DNA from: Nocardia sp. NBC_01730
GTDB taxonomy: Bacteria; Actinomycetota; Actinomycetes; Mycobacteriales; Mycobacteriaceae
Direction of reading: 5' to 3'
Length of the DNA: 64,000 bases
NCBI RefSeq assembly: GCF_035920445.1
Contig: NZ_CP109162.1
Coordinates: 372,001 to 436,000, forward strand
Position numbers and translations under genes: made by a program. The notes beneath the pieces are model-generated. The model saw nothing but the letters and a program-made list of their open reading frames with translations, searched no databases and was not told where the DNA came from. Shown piece after piece: positions 1 through 6,433 of this stretch. Numbering within the stretch: the first letter of the stretch is position 1; the number at the start of each line of letters is the position of its first letter.

Positions 1-505
1 TCAGCGTGCCCTCGCTGAGTACGACCCGTCGGCGCAGGCCGGGCAGGCAGTAGGCGATCGGTTCGGTGGCGGCGAGCACCCGGATATCGGCCGCGCGTCG
101 GTGCGGACCGCTCTGGTCGAGCAGGTCGACGAGCATGCGATGGTGTGCGCGCCGCCTGCGGGTGTGCACGCCGACCCGGACGATGGCGTAGATCAGCCTG
201 GCGCCGACCAAGAGCGTGAGCGCGAAGACGAGCACATAAGCCAGCCACAGCGGCAGGCCGAGAGCGTCGATCTCGCGGGTTGGTGCGGTGGTCGGGTGCC
301 CGTCCGGGCCGGGAACGAGCAGTTCAGCCGCGATGGCGAGCCCAGACCCGAATGCGCTGAGCACCGCGGCCAGCGCGATGGCCTGCCAGAGCACCAACGC
401 TGCACGGGGCGTCCGGTAAGTCCAGGTCGCCCGACTGAGTAAGGCCGGGGCAGGCCCCGCGAGAAGCAAAGCGAGTCCGGCGAAGACCGGCGCGGTTGCG
501 TTCAT
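1..505 (-). CDS. M56 family (BlaR1-like) membrane metallopeptidase, 3' end outside window
   Basis: The reading frame starts at an ATG at 505 and runs off the left edge, so only about 168 N-terminal residues are visible. It opens with a hydrophobic stretch, and more membrane segments lie near residues 30-55 and 85-110. A basic loop and the conserved 'EPIAYCLPGLRRRVVLSEG' region follow, which is typical of the part just before the HExxH motif in M56 peptidases. The catalytic HExxH would lie beyond the edge and cannot be checked. BlaI lies immediately upstream on the same strand. In M. tuberculosis the equivalent pair is Rv1845c/Rv1846c, where BlaI represses the locus and the peptidase is thought to act as sensor or antirepressor. 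A beta-lactam or cell-wall signal is inferred from the family. Confidence 0.85.
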   Translation of the reverse strand, partial: MNATAPVFAGLALLLAGPAPALLSRATWTYRTPRAALVLWQAIALAAVLSAFGSGLAIAAELLVPGPDGHPTTAPTREIDALGLPLWLAYVLVFALTLLVGARLIYAIVRVGVHTRRRRAHHRMLVDLLDQSGPHRRAADIRVLAATEPIAYCLPGLRRRVVLSEGTL

Positions 506-548
506 CGACTCAGCTCACTGCGTTGTGGGGCCAGGGCGCCCGAGGAGA

Positions 549-941
549 CTACTGCGGTGGCGGTGCCGAATCCTCGGTTGCTTCGAGCTTAGCGAGTGCT
601 TCCCGCAACGCGGCAGCCTCGTCCTTACCGACCTGTTCGACGAAGTGCACGAGCGCGGCGGCGCGGCTGCCCGCCTCGTCCGCCTGTTGTAAGGCGTCGA
701 CCATCAGACTGGCCACGAGTTCGTCGCGCGTGTGCACGGGTGCGTAGCGGTGCGCGCGGTCGTCGCGTTGTTGAACCACGAGGTTCTTCTTAGCGAGGCG
801 TTGCAGCACGGTCATCACCGTGGTGTACGCGAGCTCACGGCGTGCGGCGAGCGCCTCGTGCACCTGCCGGACCGTCTGCGGTTCGTCGGTCGACCACAAC
901 TGGTCCATAACCGCTTTCTCGAGTTCACCAAGACCTGCCAT
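549..941 (-). CDS. blaI: BlaI/MecI/CopY family transcriptional repressor
   Basis: This 130-residue protein has an N-terminal winged helix with the family's usual opening 'LGELEKAVMDQLW', then a recognition region around residues 35-60 and a 'KKNLVVQQRDDRAHRYAP' wing. The C-terminal half would form the dimerisation domain. Length and order fit BlaI/MecI repressors (about 120-140 aa). It lies 43 bp upstream of the M56 peptidase on the same strand, so the two are probably cotranscribed. A near-palindromic site (976-992) lies just upstream of the start. By analogy with Rv1846c, the repressor would leave the operator after cleavage or antirepression triggered by the peptidase. Confidence 0.92.
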   Translation of the reverse strand: MAGLGELEKAVMDQLWSTDEPQTVRQVHEALAARRELAYTTVMTVLQRLAKKNLVVQQRDDRAHRYAPVHTRDELVASLMVDALQQADEAGSRAAALVHFVEQVGKDEAAALREALAKLEATEDSAPPPQ

Positions 942-975
942 TCCACAATTTTAGGTAATCAACGACGCCGATGCG

Positions 976-992
976 TACTACAGGATGTCGTA
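976..992. promoter_or_regulatory. Putative BlaI operator
   Basis: TACTACA, a 3-nt spacer and TGTCGTA form an imperfect inverted repeat with one mismatch, 35 bp upstream of the blaI start codon. BlaI-type repressors bind TACTACA-like half-sites, which is family knowledge. Use of this copy is inferred from position and symmetry only. Confidence 0.5.
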
Positions 993-1012
993 ACTATGGA
1001 ATAGCTGGTGTG

Positions 1013-1915
1013 TCATTTCTCATACGGTGCGGTTTCCGGCGCGACGGTAGCCGGTCCGCCCGCTGTGCCGCGCACGTGCCTGGTGCCGATCGGCACGACC
1101 ATCGGCCTGCCCGAGACCGGGTCCTCGAGCACCGCGGCGTCCAAGTCGAAGACCTCGCGTAACAGGTCGACGGACACGACGTCAGTCGGGGCGCCGGTGG
1201 CGACGATGCGCCCGGCGCGCATCACGACCAGCTGGTCGCTGTAGCGGATCGCGAGGTTCAGATCGTGCAGCACCATGACGACGGTGCGGCCGAGGTCGGC
1301 GTGCAGCCGGTCGACGAGATCGAGTACCTCGACCGAATGCGCCAGATCGAGGAAAGTGGTCGGCTCGTCGAGTAGCAAGATGTCGGTGCCCTGGGCCAGC
1401 GCCATGGAAATCCAGGCGCGCTGGCGCTGTCCGCCGGAGAGTTCGTCGAGCGTGCGGTCGGCCAGATCGGCGATCCCCGTCTGCTCCAGCGCGGTGGTGA
1501 CCTCGGCTTCGTCGGTCGCCGACCACTGCAGGAACCAGGACTGATGGGGATGGCGACCGCGCGCGACGAGATCGGCGACGGTGAGCCCTTCCGGCGCGAC
1601 CGGCGACTGCGGAAGCATGCCGACGACGCGGGCCACGTCCTTGGTCTTCATCGTCGAAATGGCCTTGCCGTCCAACAGGACCTGGCCCGTTCGCGGGCGC
1701 AGCAGCCGCCCGAGCGAGCGCAGTAGCGTGGACTTGCCGCAGCCGTTCGGCCCGATCACCGTGGTGATCACACCGGGAGTGACATCCAGGCTCAGCCCCT
1801 CGACGATCACCCGGTCGCCGTAGCCGAGGGTGACACCGTCGGCGCCGAGCCAGTGCTCAGAGGCGTTCGGCCGGGTGCCCGTGGTTTCCGTAGTGGTGAT
1901 GTCCCCGGTGGTCAT
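1013..1915 (-). CDS. Iron-siderophore ABC transporter ATP-binding protein (FecE/FepC type)
   Basis: This is a 300-residue ATPase of the siderophore/cobalamin importer class. The Walker A motif GPNGCGKST is at residues 55-63, the signature LSGGQRQR at 159-166 and Walker B DILLLDEP at about 178-185. An ABC-switch His follows in 'VVMVLHDLNLA'. The start is the ATG at 1915, which overlaps the stop of the upstream permease in ATGA and so indicates translational coupling. It is the last gene of a three-gene leftward operon whose promoter region holds an IdeR/DtxR-like box (4088-4106). It should therefore be repressed when iron is sufficient and power ferric-siderophore uptake under starvation. Confidence 0.93.
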   Translation of the reverse strand: MTTGDITTTETTGTRPNASEHWLGADGVTLGYGDRVIVEGLSLDVTPGVITTVIGPNGCGKSTLLRSLGRLLRPRTGQVLLDGKAISTMKTKDVARVVGMLPQSPVAPEGLTVADLVARGRHPHQSWFLQWSATDEAEVTTALEQTGIADLADRTLDELSGGQRQRAWISMALAQGTDILLLDEPTTFLDLAHSVEVLDLVDRLHADLGRTVVMVLHDLNLAIRYSDQLVVMRAGRIVATGAPTDVVSVDLLREVFDLDAAVLEDPVSGRPMVVPIGTRHVRGTAGGPATVAPETAPYEK

Positions 1916-3003
1916 GACAGCGTCGCCTTCCGATTCATCCGCACGATCAGGTACAGCAGGAACGGACCGCCGAATGTCGCGGTCACGACGCCCACCGGCA
2001 GGTCGACCGGGAACAACGCACGCGAGGCGACATCCGCGCCGACCACGAGGATGGCGCCGATCAGCGCTGAGCCGATCAGTGGTTCGCCCGGAGTGCGCAG
2101 CAGCAGGCGCGCGATCTGCGGGCCCGCCAGCGCGACGAAGCTCACCGGCCCGACAGTGGCCGTCGCCACCGAGGCGGCCACCACTGCCGCGCCGATCAGG
2201 ACGGCCTGCTGGGTCTGGATTCGCACACCGAGCGCGCGGGTAGTGTCCGCGCCGAGGCGCAGTGCCGCGAGTGTGCGGGCCGAGCCGAGCGCGACGAGCA
2301 CGACTACGGTCGTGGCGAGCCCAGCGGGTGCCAGGTGAGTGCGGTCGGCCGCGTCGAGCGATCCGTTGAGCCATAGTTGCGCGCGCTGCGCGTCCACCGA
2401 GCTGGCGCGCGTGAGCAGCCAGCTGATGCCAGACACCAGCAGCGCGTTGACGCCCACGCCGATCAAAACCAGCCGCAGGCCGGTGGCGCCGCGCGCACCG
2501 GTGGGACTGCGTCCCCAGGCGAGCAGGTAGACGGCAACCGCGGTGAGCAGCCCGCCTACCAGCGCGGCCAGCGGCGCGCCGACCGTGGCGGCCAGTCCTG
2601 CGCTCGCGCCGCCTGTGCCGGCCAGGGCGGCGACCGCGCCGAGGCTCGCGCCGGAGGTGATGCCGAGCATGTCCGGTGCGGTCAGCGGGTTGTGCAGAAT
2701 CGACTGCGTGATCGCGCCCGCGAGGCCGAGCGCGACGCCGACCACCAAGGCGGTGAGCGCGCGCGGCAGCCGGGATTCGAGCACGATGAACCGCTGCGAG
2801 CGGGTGCCGCCTCCGGTCAGCACGTCGAGTACACGTCCGAGCGGGAGGTGCGACTCGCCGACGGCGATGTCGAGGCAGAACAGCGCCAGCGCCAGCGCGG
2901 CCAGCGCGACGACGATCAGTGCCATCGCCGGACGCAGCACCATCGAGACCGGTCCTACCCGCAGTGCGCGTCGCCTGCTTCTGGTCTCCAGCGAGATCGT
3001 CAC
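1912..3003 (-). CDS. FecCD-family siderophore ABC permease (second subunit)
   Basis: This is a 363-residue polytopic inner-membrane permease of the BtuC/FecCD family. It has about ten hydrophobic segments after a short Arg-rich cytoplasmic N-terminus, the family motif near 'LPRALTALVVGVALGLAGAI' (residues 83-102), and a C-terminal 'GPVSFVALAGPQIAR' loop that contacts the ATPase. The stop overlaps the ATPase start by 4 bp and its own start overlaps the stop of the preceding permease by 4 bp. The two permeases would form a heterodimer. No periplasmic binding-protein gene is in the window, so the transporter must use one encoded elsewhere. Confidence 0.93.
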   Translation of the reverse strand: MTISLETRSRRRALRVGPVSMVLRPAMALIVVALAALALALFCLDIAVGESHLPLGRVLDVLTGGGTRSQRFIVLESRLPRALTALVVGVALGLAGAITQSILHNPLTAPDMLGITSGASLGAVAALAGTGGASAGLAATVGAPLAALVGGLLTAVAVYLLAWGRSPTGARGATGLRLVLIGVGVNALLVSGISWLLTRASSVDAQRAQLWLNGSLDAADRTHLAPAGLATTVVVLVALGSARTLAALRLGADTTRALGVRIQTQQAVLIGAAVVAASVATATVGPVSFVALAGPQIARLLLRTPGEPLIGSALIGAILVVGADVASRALFPVDLPVGVVTATFGGPFLLYLIVRMNRKATLS

Positions 3004-4046
3004 AGGCTCACCAGCTTGCGGCGACGGACGAACGTGAGGAAGAACGGCGCGCCGAGCGCGGCAAGCGTCACCCCGACCTGCAACTCGCCGGGCCGCACCA
3101 CCAGGCGGCCGACGATGTCGGCGACCAGCAGCAGCAACGCGCCGAACAAACCGGAGTAGGGAACCAGCCAGCGGTAGTCCGGACCGGTGAACACCTTGGC
3201 GAGGTGCGGGACGGCGAGGCCGAGGAACGCGATCGGCCCGACCGCCGCCGTCGCCGCTCCCGACAGCAGCACGACGGCCGCCAGTCCCACTGCCCGGCTC
3301 CGGCCGACGTGCACGCCGAGCCCCCGCGCGACCTCGTCGCCGAGGCTCAGCAGATTCAGTCTCGGCGACGCCGCGACCGCGAGCAGCGTGCCGAGCGCCA
3401 GGAACGGAAGCACCTGCCAGAACACCCCGGCATCGCGGCCCGCGACCGTGCCGACCACCCAGAACCGGTAGGTATCCAGCGCCGACGCGTCGAGCACGAT
3501 GATGGCGTTCGTCATTGCCTGCAAGAACGCGGTCACCGCGACGCCGGCCAGCACGAGGCTCAGCGGGCTCGCCTTGCCGCCGCCGACGGCCGAGGTTCCG
3601 AACACCACCAGACCGGCGATCAACGCCCCTGCGAACGCGAACCAGATGTACTGCTCGGGCGCAGTGAACGCAAACAGGTACACGCTCAGCGCCGCGAGGA
3701 AGGCTGCCCCCGCGTTGAGGCCGAGCAGCCCGGCGTCGGCGAGCGGGTTCCGGGTGTAGCCCTGGATGAGTGCGCCCGCGATGCCCAGCGCCAGCCCGCA
3801 GACCAGTGCGAGCGCGGTACGGGGGATGCGCAGGCCGCGCACGATCTGTTCCTCGGTCGAGTCCGCCGGGCAGGTGAAGGGCCCGCCGGGGCAGCTCAGC
3901 GCGTGGTGCGCGGCGTCGTACACGGTTCCCGGTGCGAGCGAGCGGGTGCCGACGGCGACGCCGGCCGTAACGGCCAGTAGTAGCAGGGTGGTCAAGACGA
4001 GGAGTCCGGAAAGGCGACGCCGCCTCACGGTGCCAAGGGGATTCAC
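3000..4046 (-). CDS. FecCD-family siderophore ABC permease (first subunit)
   Basis: This is a 348-residue paralogue of the next gene. It has an N-terminal basic segment, a first membrane helix at about residues 11-32, the family signature 'LRIPRTALALVCGLALGIAG' at about 70-90, and the conserved 'GPIAFLGLAVPHLAK' C-terminal loop. It is the first gene of the leftward operon; the start at 4046 lies 42 bp from the IdeR-like box that it shares with the divergent gene at 4137. Its substrate is probably a ferric siderophore, judged from the iron box and the neighbouring FhuF-like protein. A cobalamin or haem substrate cannot be excluded from sequence alone. Confidence 0.93.
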   Translation of the reverse strand: MNPLGTVRRRRLSGLLVLTTLLLLAVTAGVAVGTRSLAPGTVYDAAHHALSCPGGPFTCPADSTEEQIVRGLRIPRTALALVCGLALGIAGALIQGYTRNPLADAGLLGLNAGAAFLAALSVYLFAFTAPEQYIWFAFAGALIAGLVVFGTSAVGGGKASPLSLVLAGVAVTAFLQAMTNAIIVLDASALDTYRFWVVGTVAGRDAGVFWQVLPFLALGTLLAVAASPRLNLLSLGDEVARGLGVHVGRSRAVGLAAVVLLSGAATAAVGPIAFLGLAVPHLAKVFTGPDYRWLVPYSGLFGALLLLVADIVGRLVVRPGELQVGVTLAALGAPFFLTFVRRRKLVSL

Positions 4047-4087
4047 GGCGACGAACTGCTCCTACTCGAACCGCGCTACTTGCTAGG

Positions 4088-4106
4088 TCTGGTAAGCCTA
4101 ACCTAT
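4088..4106. promoter_or_regulatory. IdeR/DtxR-type iron box in divergent promoter
   Basis: The 19 bases TCTGGTAAGCCTAACCTAT match the IdeR/DtxR consensus TTAGGTTAGCCTAACCTAA at 15 positions, and the right half is nearly perfect. The box lies between the divergent starts at 4046 (permease) and 4137 (FhuF-like). It would let Fe2+-IdeR repress both directions. Confidence 0.85.
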
Positions 4107-4136
4107 CTTTCGACTACGCCGACCCGAGGAGGTCCG

Positions 4137-4841
4137 ATGACCGAGCTCGTCACCACACCGCGCCGATCCCAGCCTGCATTCGGGCGCGCCTGTGCCCGGC
4201 TGCGCGCGCTGCAACCGGAGCATCCGCGGGTGTACGCCGTGGCGGCGATGGCGGAGCAGGGCAAACGACGCTGGTGGCGGCTGTCGGACGGAGCGCGCGA
4301 GGGTCGGATCGAACTCATGTATAGGCGCCACGCCGCGGAGATGATCAGCGCCGACATCGCCGCGGAAGTCGTTGCGACGGCTCTGATTCACGCGGTCGTG
4401 GGTCGCGTGGTCGCGTTGCTTGTCGCGGAGGGGCGCGCGTGGGATCCGGGGCTGGAAAACCTCTGGATACACACCGACAACGACGGCGGAATCGACTGGG
4501 CCGGCCTGGTGGACACCACGATTCGGGTGCTGGACGGTGACCGGCTCGCCAGCGAGCCCGGCGTGGTCACCTTGCCGTGCGAGGAGGCCATGTACGTCTG
4601 GCTCGCGCATCGCTGCGAACCTCCGCTGGCGCTCATCCAGGCGAGCATGGCGCACTGCTCCGGACTGAGTCCGCGCCGGTTCTGGTCTCTCGTCGGCGAA
4701 TCCATCGCGGGTGCTTCGACTTACGTGCCCGACCTCGCGCGGACCGACTCGGTCCTCGGCGCACGGCGCGGTCGGGCGCTGCTGGCCGCGCTTGCCGACC
4801 GCGGACTTCCGGTGTGTCGACCTGCGGGGTTGCTTAGTTAG
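4137..4841 (+). CDS. FhuF-like siderophore-iron reductase family protein, no C-terminal Cys cluster
   Basis: This is a 234-residue protein. The ATG at 4137 is preceded by GAGGAGG, a strong ribosome-binding site; an earlier in-frame ATG at 4080 would overlap the iron box and is less likely. The middle part has the helical pattern of FhuF-like proteins, with a 'FWSLVGESIAGAS' segment near residues 180-193. FhuF reduces iron in imported ferric siderophores through a C-terminal 2Fe-2S site of four cysteines. Here the C-terminus has only one Cys ('PVCRPAG'), so that cluster cannot form in the classical way. Divergent transcription from the siderophore permease operon through a shared iron box supports a role in siderophore handling. 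The family assignment is tentative. Confidence 0.5.
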   Translation: MTELVTTPRRSQPAFGRACARLRALQPEHPRVYAVAAMAEQGKRRWWRLSDGAREGRIELMYRRHAAEMISADIAAEVVATALIHAVVGRVVALLVAEGRAWDPGLENLWIHTDNDGGIDWAGLVDTTIRVLDGDRLASEPGVVTLPCEEAMYVWLAHRCEPPLALIQASMAHCSGLSPRRFWSLVGESIAGASTYVPDLARTDSVLGARRGRALLAALADRGLPVCRPAGLLS

Positions 4842-4859
4842 GTAAGCCTGGCCTATACT
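4830..4859 (+). promoter_or_regulatory. Sigma70-type promoter overlapped by an IdeR box, driving a short RNA
   Basis: TTGCTT (4830-4835), an 18-nt spacer and TATACT (4854-4859) make a good housekeeping promoter. The spacer and the -10 contain TTAGGTAAGCCTGGCCTAT (4838-4856), which matches the IdeR consensus at 15 of 19 bases. Bound IdeR would block RNA polymerase, giving iron-repressed transcription starting near 4866. Confidence 0.75.
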
Positions 4860-4865
4860 CATACC

Positions 4866-4960
4866 CGGCGTATGGATCGCGTGAGAGTCCCGAGGGCTGC
4901 GGTGACCCCCGATCCCTTGCCGCGACGGGCTCCACTCCGGTGGGGCCCGTCGCTCTGTTT
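4866..4960 (+). ncRNA. Candidate iron-responsive small RNA (MrsI-like)
   Basis: About 95 nt lie between an IdeR-controlled promoter and a strong intrinsic terminator, with no good start codon plus ribosome-binding site inside. GGATCG (4874-4879) can pair with CGATCC (4910-4915) and enclose a loop rich in C and G, and a terminator hairpin follows. The position is telling. In M. tuberculosis the iron-starvation sRNA MrsI (ncRv11846) lies between blaI (Rv1846c) and Rv1847, which precedes ureABC. Here the same neighbours are present, with the iron-uptake genes inserted between blaI and the RNA. The 5' end is predicted from the promoter, and the target set is unknown. It could instead be a leader of the thioesterase gene, but the terminator argues against that. 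Confidence 0.65.
4924..4960 (+). terminator. Rho-independent terminator of the small RNA
   Basis: GACGGGCTCCAC (4924-4935) pairs with GTGGGGCCCGTC (4940-4951) over 12 bp with one G-U pair and a 4-nt loop. The stretch GCTCTGTTT follows. It ends the transcript from the promoter at 4830-4859, 75 bp before the thioesterase start. Confidence 0.8.
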
Positions 4961-5034
4961 CCCATGATTCCCGTCGACCCGCAGGGCGCCGGGTGTGCGG
5001 CGGGCAGTCACTGGCGTTGTGCGACAGTGAAGAC

Positions 5035-5481
5035 ATGACACAGCAGGAGACCCAGGCCATCGGCTCGCTGGCGGAGCTCACGCCCGAGCAGATCAACAAA
5101 CTCAGCGAAGGCACCTTCACCGACCTGATCGGCCTGCGCTACACCGAGCTGAGTGCCGACCGGGTGCGCGGCGAGTGGGTCGTCAAGCCGCACCTGTACC
5201 AGCCCGCCGGCATCCAGAACGGCGGCGTGTACTGCACTGTCATCGAGACGCTCGCCAGCATGGCGGGCGGGATCTGGTTCGGCGACCAAGGCACGGTGGT
5301 CGGCGTGAACAACAACACCGACTTTCTGCGCGCGGTCCGCGAGGGCACCCTGACCGGCGAGGCGACGCCGGTGCATCGCGGCAGGCTCCAGCAGCTGTGG
5401 CAGGTCGTCATCACCGACGAGCAGGGCCGCACCGTGGCGCACGGCCAGGTGCGGCTGCAGAACCTGCCGCATCGCCCCTGA
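5035..5481 (+). CDS. PaaI family hotdog-fold acyl-CoA thioesterase
   Basis: This 148-residue hotdog protein has the family features: 'HLYQPAGIQNGGVYCTVIET' at about 55-74, the central hot-dog helix, and 'TDFLRAVREGTLTGEATPVHRG' with the usual strand that follows. The Asn-Gly-Gly in place of His-Gly-Gly occurs in many PaaI homologues. It should hydrolyse aryl- or acyl-CoA thioesters in the cytoplasm. It is the likely counterpart of Rv1847, which in M. tuberculosis also lies just before ureA. The physiological substrate is not known. The start at 5035 follows GTGAAGAC, a moderate ribosome-binding site. Confidence 0.88.
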   Translation: MTQQETQAIGSLAELTPEQINKLSEGTFTDLIGLRYTELSADRVRGEWVVKPHLYQPAGIQNGGVYCTVIETLASMAGGIWFGDQGTVVGVNNNTDFLRAVREGTLTGEATPVHRGRLQQLWQVVITDEQGRTVAHGQVRLQNLPHRP

Positions 5482-5560
5482 GCGCGCTCGTCCGGCAACG
5501 GCGGAACCCGCGTGCCAGAATGTCCGTCACCCAGCCACTTCGACCCGGTGAGGAGCCCGG

Positions 5561-5863
5561 ATGCGACTGTCGCCGCACGAGCAGGAGCGCCTCCTGCTGA
5601 GCTACGCCGCCGGGCTGGCCCGGCGCAGGCAGGCGCGCGGACTCAGGTTGAACCACCCGGAGGCGGTCGCGCTGATCACCGACCACGTGCTCGAGGGCGC
5701 GCGGGACGGCCGCACAGTCGCCGAGCTGATGTCCTCGGGGCGAACGGTTCTCGCCCGTGCCGACGTGATGGAGGGCGTGCCGGAGATGATCCACGATGTC
5801 CAGGTCGAGGCGACCTTCCCGGACGGAACCAAGCTCGTCACCGTGCACAACCCGATCGGCTAG
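5561..5863 (+). CDS. ureA: Urease subunit gamma
   Basis: This 100-residue gamma subunit matches full family length. It opens with the standard '[20 protein letters not shown]', contains '[21 protein letters not shown]', and ends with '..[12 protein letters not shown]'. With UreB and UreC it forms the cytoplasmic nickel enzyme that hydrolyses urea to ammonia and carbamate. It is first in the ureA-ureB-ureC operon, and ureB begins 9 bp after its stop. Confidence 0.98.
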   Translation: MRLSPHEQERLLLSYAAGLARRRQARGLRLNHPEAVALITDHVLEGARDGRTVAELMSSGRTVLARADVMEGVPEMIHDVQVEATFPDGTKLVTVHNPIG

Positions 5864-5872
5864 GAGGACCGT

Positions 5873-6190
5873 GTGATTCCGGGCGAGTACCTGTGCGCCG
5901 AGGGCGCGATCGAGCTGAACGCCGGGGCCGACCGGATCGAGCTGGATGTGCTGAACACCGGTGATCGACCGGTGCAGGTCGGCAGCCACATGCATTTCCC
6001 GCAGGCAAACGCCGCGTTGCGCTTCGACCGCGCCGCCGCGCATGGGCACCGCCTCGATATCCCGGCGGGCACCGCAGTGCGCTTCGAACCCGGCCTCGGT
6101 CAGCGGGTTTCATTGGTCCCGCTGGGCGGTGCACGCGAAGTGCACGGAATCAGTCCGACCCCGCCCGGACTCCTGGATGGACCCGCATGA
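5873..6190 (+). CDS. ureB: Urease subunit beta
   Basis: This 105-residue beta subunit starts at a GTG (5873) preceded by TAGGAGGA. It has the family opening '[17 protein letters not shown]' and the core '[20 protein letters not shown]', then '[17 protein letters not shown]'. The usual urease beta motif is SHYHF or SHFHF; here the sequence reads SHMHF. The stop TGA overlaps an ATG (ATGA at 6187-6190) that opens the first of three repeat mini-ORFs rather than ureC. This puts 240 bp between ureB and ureC. Confidence 0.97.
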   Translation: MIPGEYLCAEGAIELNAGADRIELDVLNTGDRPVQVGSHMHFPQANAALRFDRAAAHGHRLDIPAGTAVRFEPGLGQRVSLVPLGGAREVHGISPTPPGLLDGPA

Positions 6191-6273
6191 GTGAGCGCAG
6201 CGAGCGAACAATGGGCACAGCTGAGCATCGCTCGGTCATGACGGAGCCGAGCGCCAGCGAGGTGCAGTCATGA
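6187..6273 (+). CDS. Repeat-encoded mini-ORF 1 (28 aa)
   Basis: The ATG at 6187 overlaps the ureB stop (ATGA), and the frame closes with a TGA at 6271-6273 that itself overlaps the next ATG. The peptide begins [10 protein letters not shown] and has no recognisable domain. It is probably translated only as a coupling relay that carries ribosomes from ureB towards ureC, or is a neutral by-product of repeat insertion. Confidence 0.5.
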   Translation: MSERSERTMGTAEHRSVMTEPSASEVQS

Positions 6274-6356
6274 GTGAGCGCAGCGAGCGAACAATGGGCA
6301 CAGCTGAGCATCGCTCGGTCATGACGGAGCCGAGCGCCAGCGAGGTGCAGTCATGA
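6270..6356 (+). CDS. Repeat-encoded mini-ORF 2 (28 aa)
   Basis: This is an exact copy of mini-ORF 1, shifted by one repeat. It starts in the ATGA that closes the first frame and ends at a TGA (6354-6356) overlapping the third ATG. Exact identity of both copies points to a recent duplication. Confidence 0.5.
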   Translation: MSERSERTMGTAEHRSVMTEPSASEVQS

Positions 6357-6433
6357 GTGAGCGCAGCGAGCGAATCATGTCACCGGGTGCGTCGCGCATG
6401 CCGGAGCCGAGCGCAGGCGAGGTGCAGACATGA
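6353..6433 (+). CDS. Repeat-encoded mini-ORF 3 (26 aa)
   Basis: This frame runs from the ATG at 6353 to a TGA (6431-6433) that overlaps the ureC ATG at 6430. Its first seven residues equal those of the other two units, then it diverges. It completes an unbroken chain of four ATGA junctions from ureB to ureC. Confidence 0.5.
   Translation: MSERSERIMSPGASRMPEPSAGEVQT

Larger units (their letters stand above)
6187..6429 (+). repeat. MIRU-like tandem repeat array between ureB and ureC (83 + 83 + 77 bp)
   Basis: Two 83-bp units (6187-6269 and 6270-6352) are identical. A third unit of 77 bp (6353-6429) keeps the same ends (ATGAGTGAGCGCAGCGAGCG at the start, GGAGCCGAGCG and GCGAGGTGCAG near the end) but differs in the middle. 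Each unit starts at an ATGA. Mycobacterial interspersed repetitive units are 46-101 bp, sit at ATGA/GTGA junctions inside operons and carry small overlapping reading frames. These units share that design and the third shares MIRU-like wording (CGCATGCCGGAGCCGAGCG). Direct homology to MIRU needs an alignment. Confidence 0.9.

Noticed and set aside
6187..6429. CRISPR array
   Set aside because: Three adjacent units have no unique spacers, no cas genes are present, and the units are coding and joined directly.
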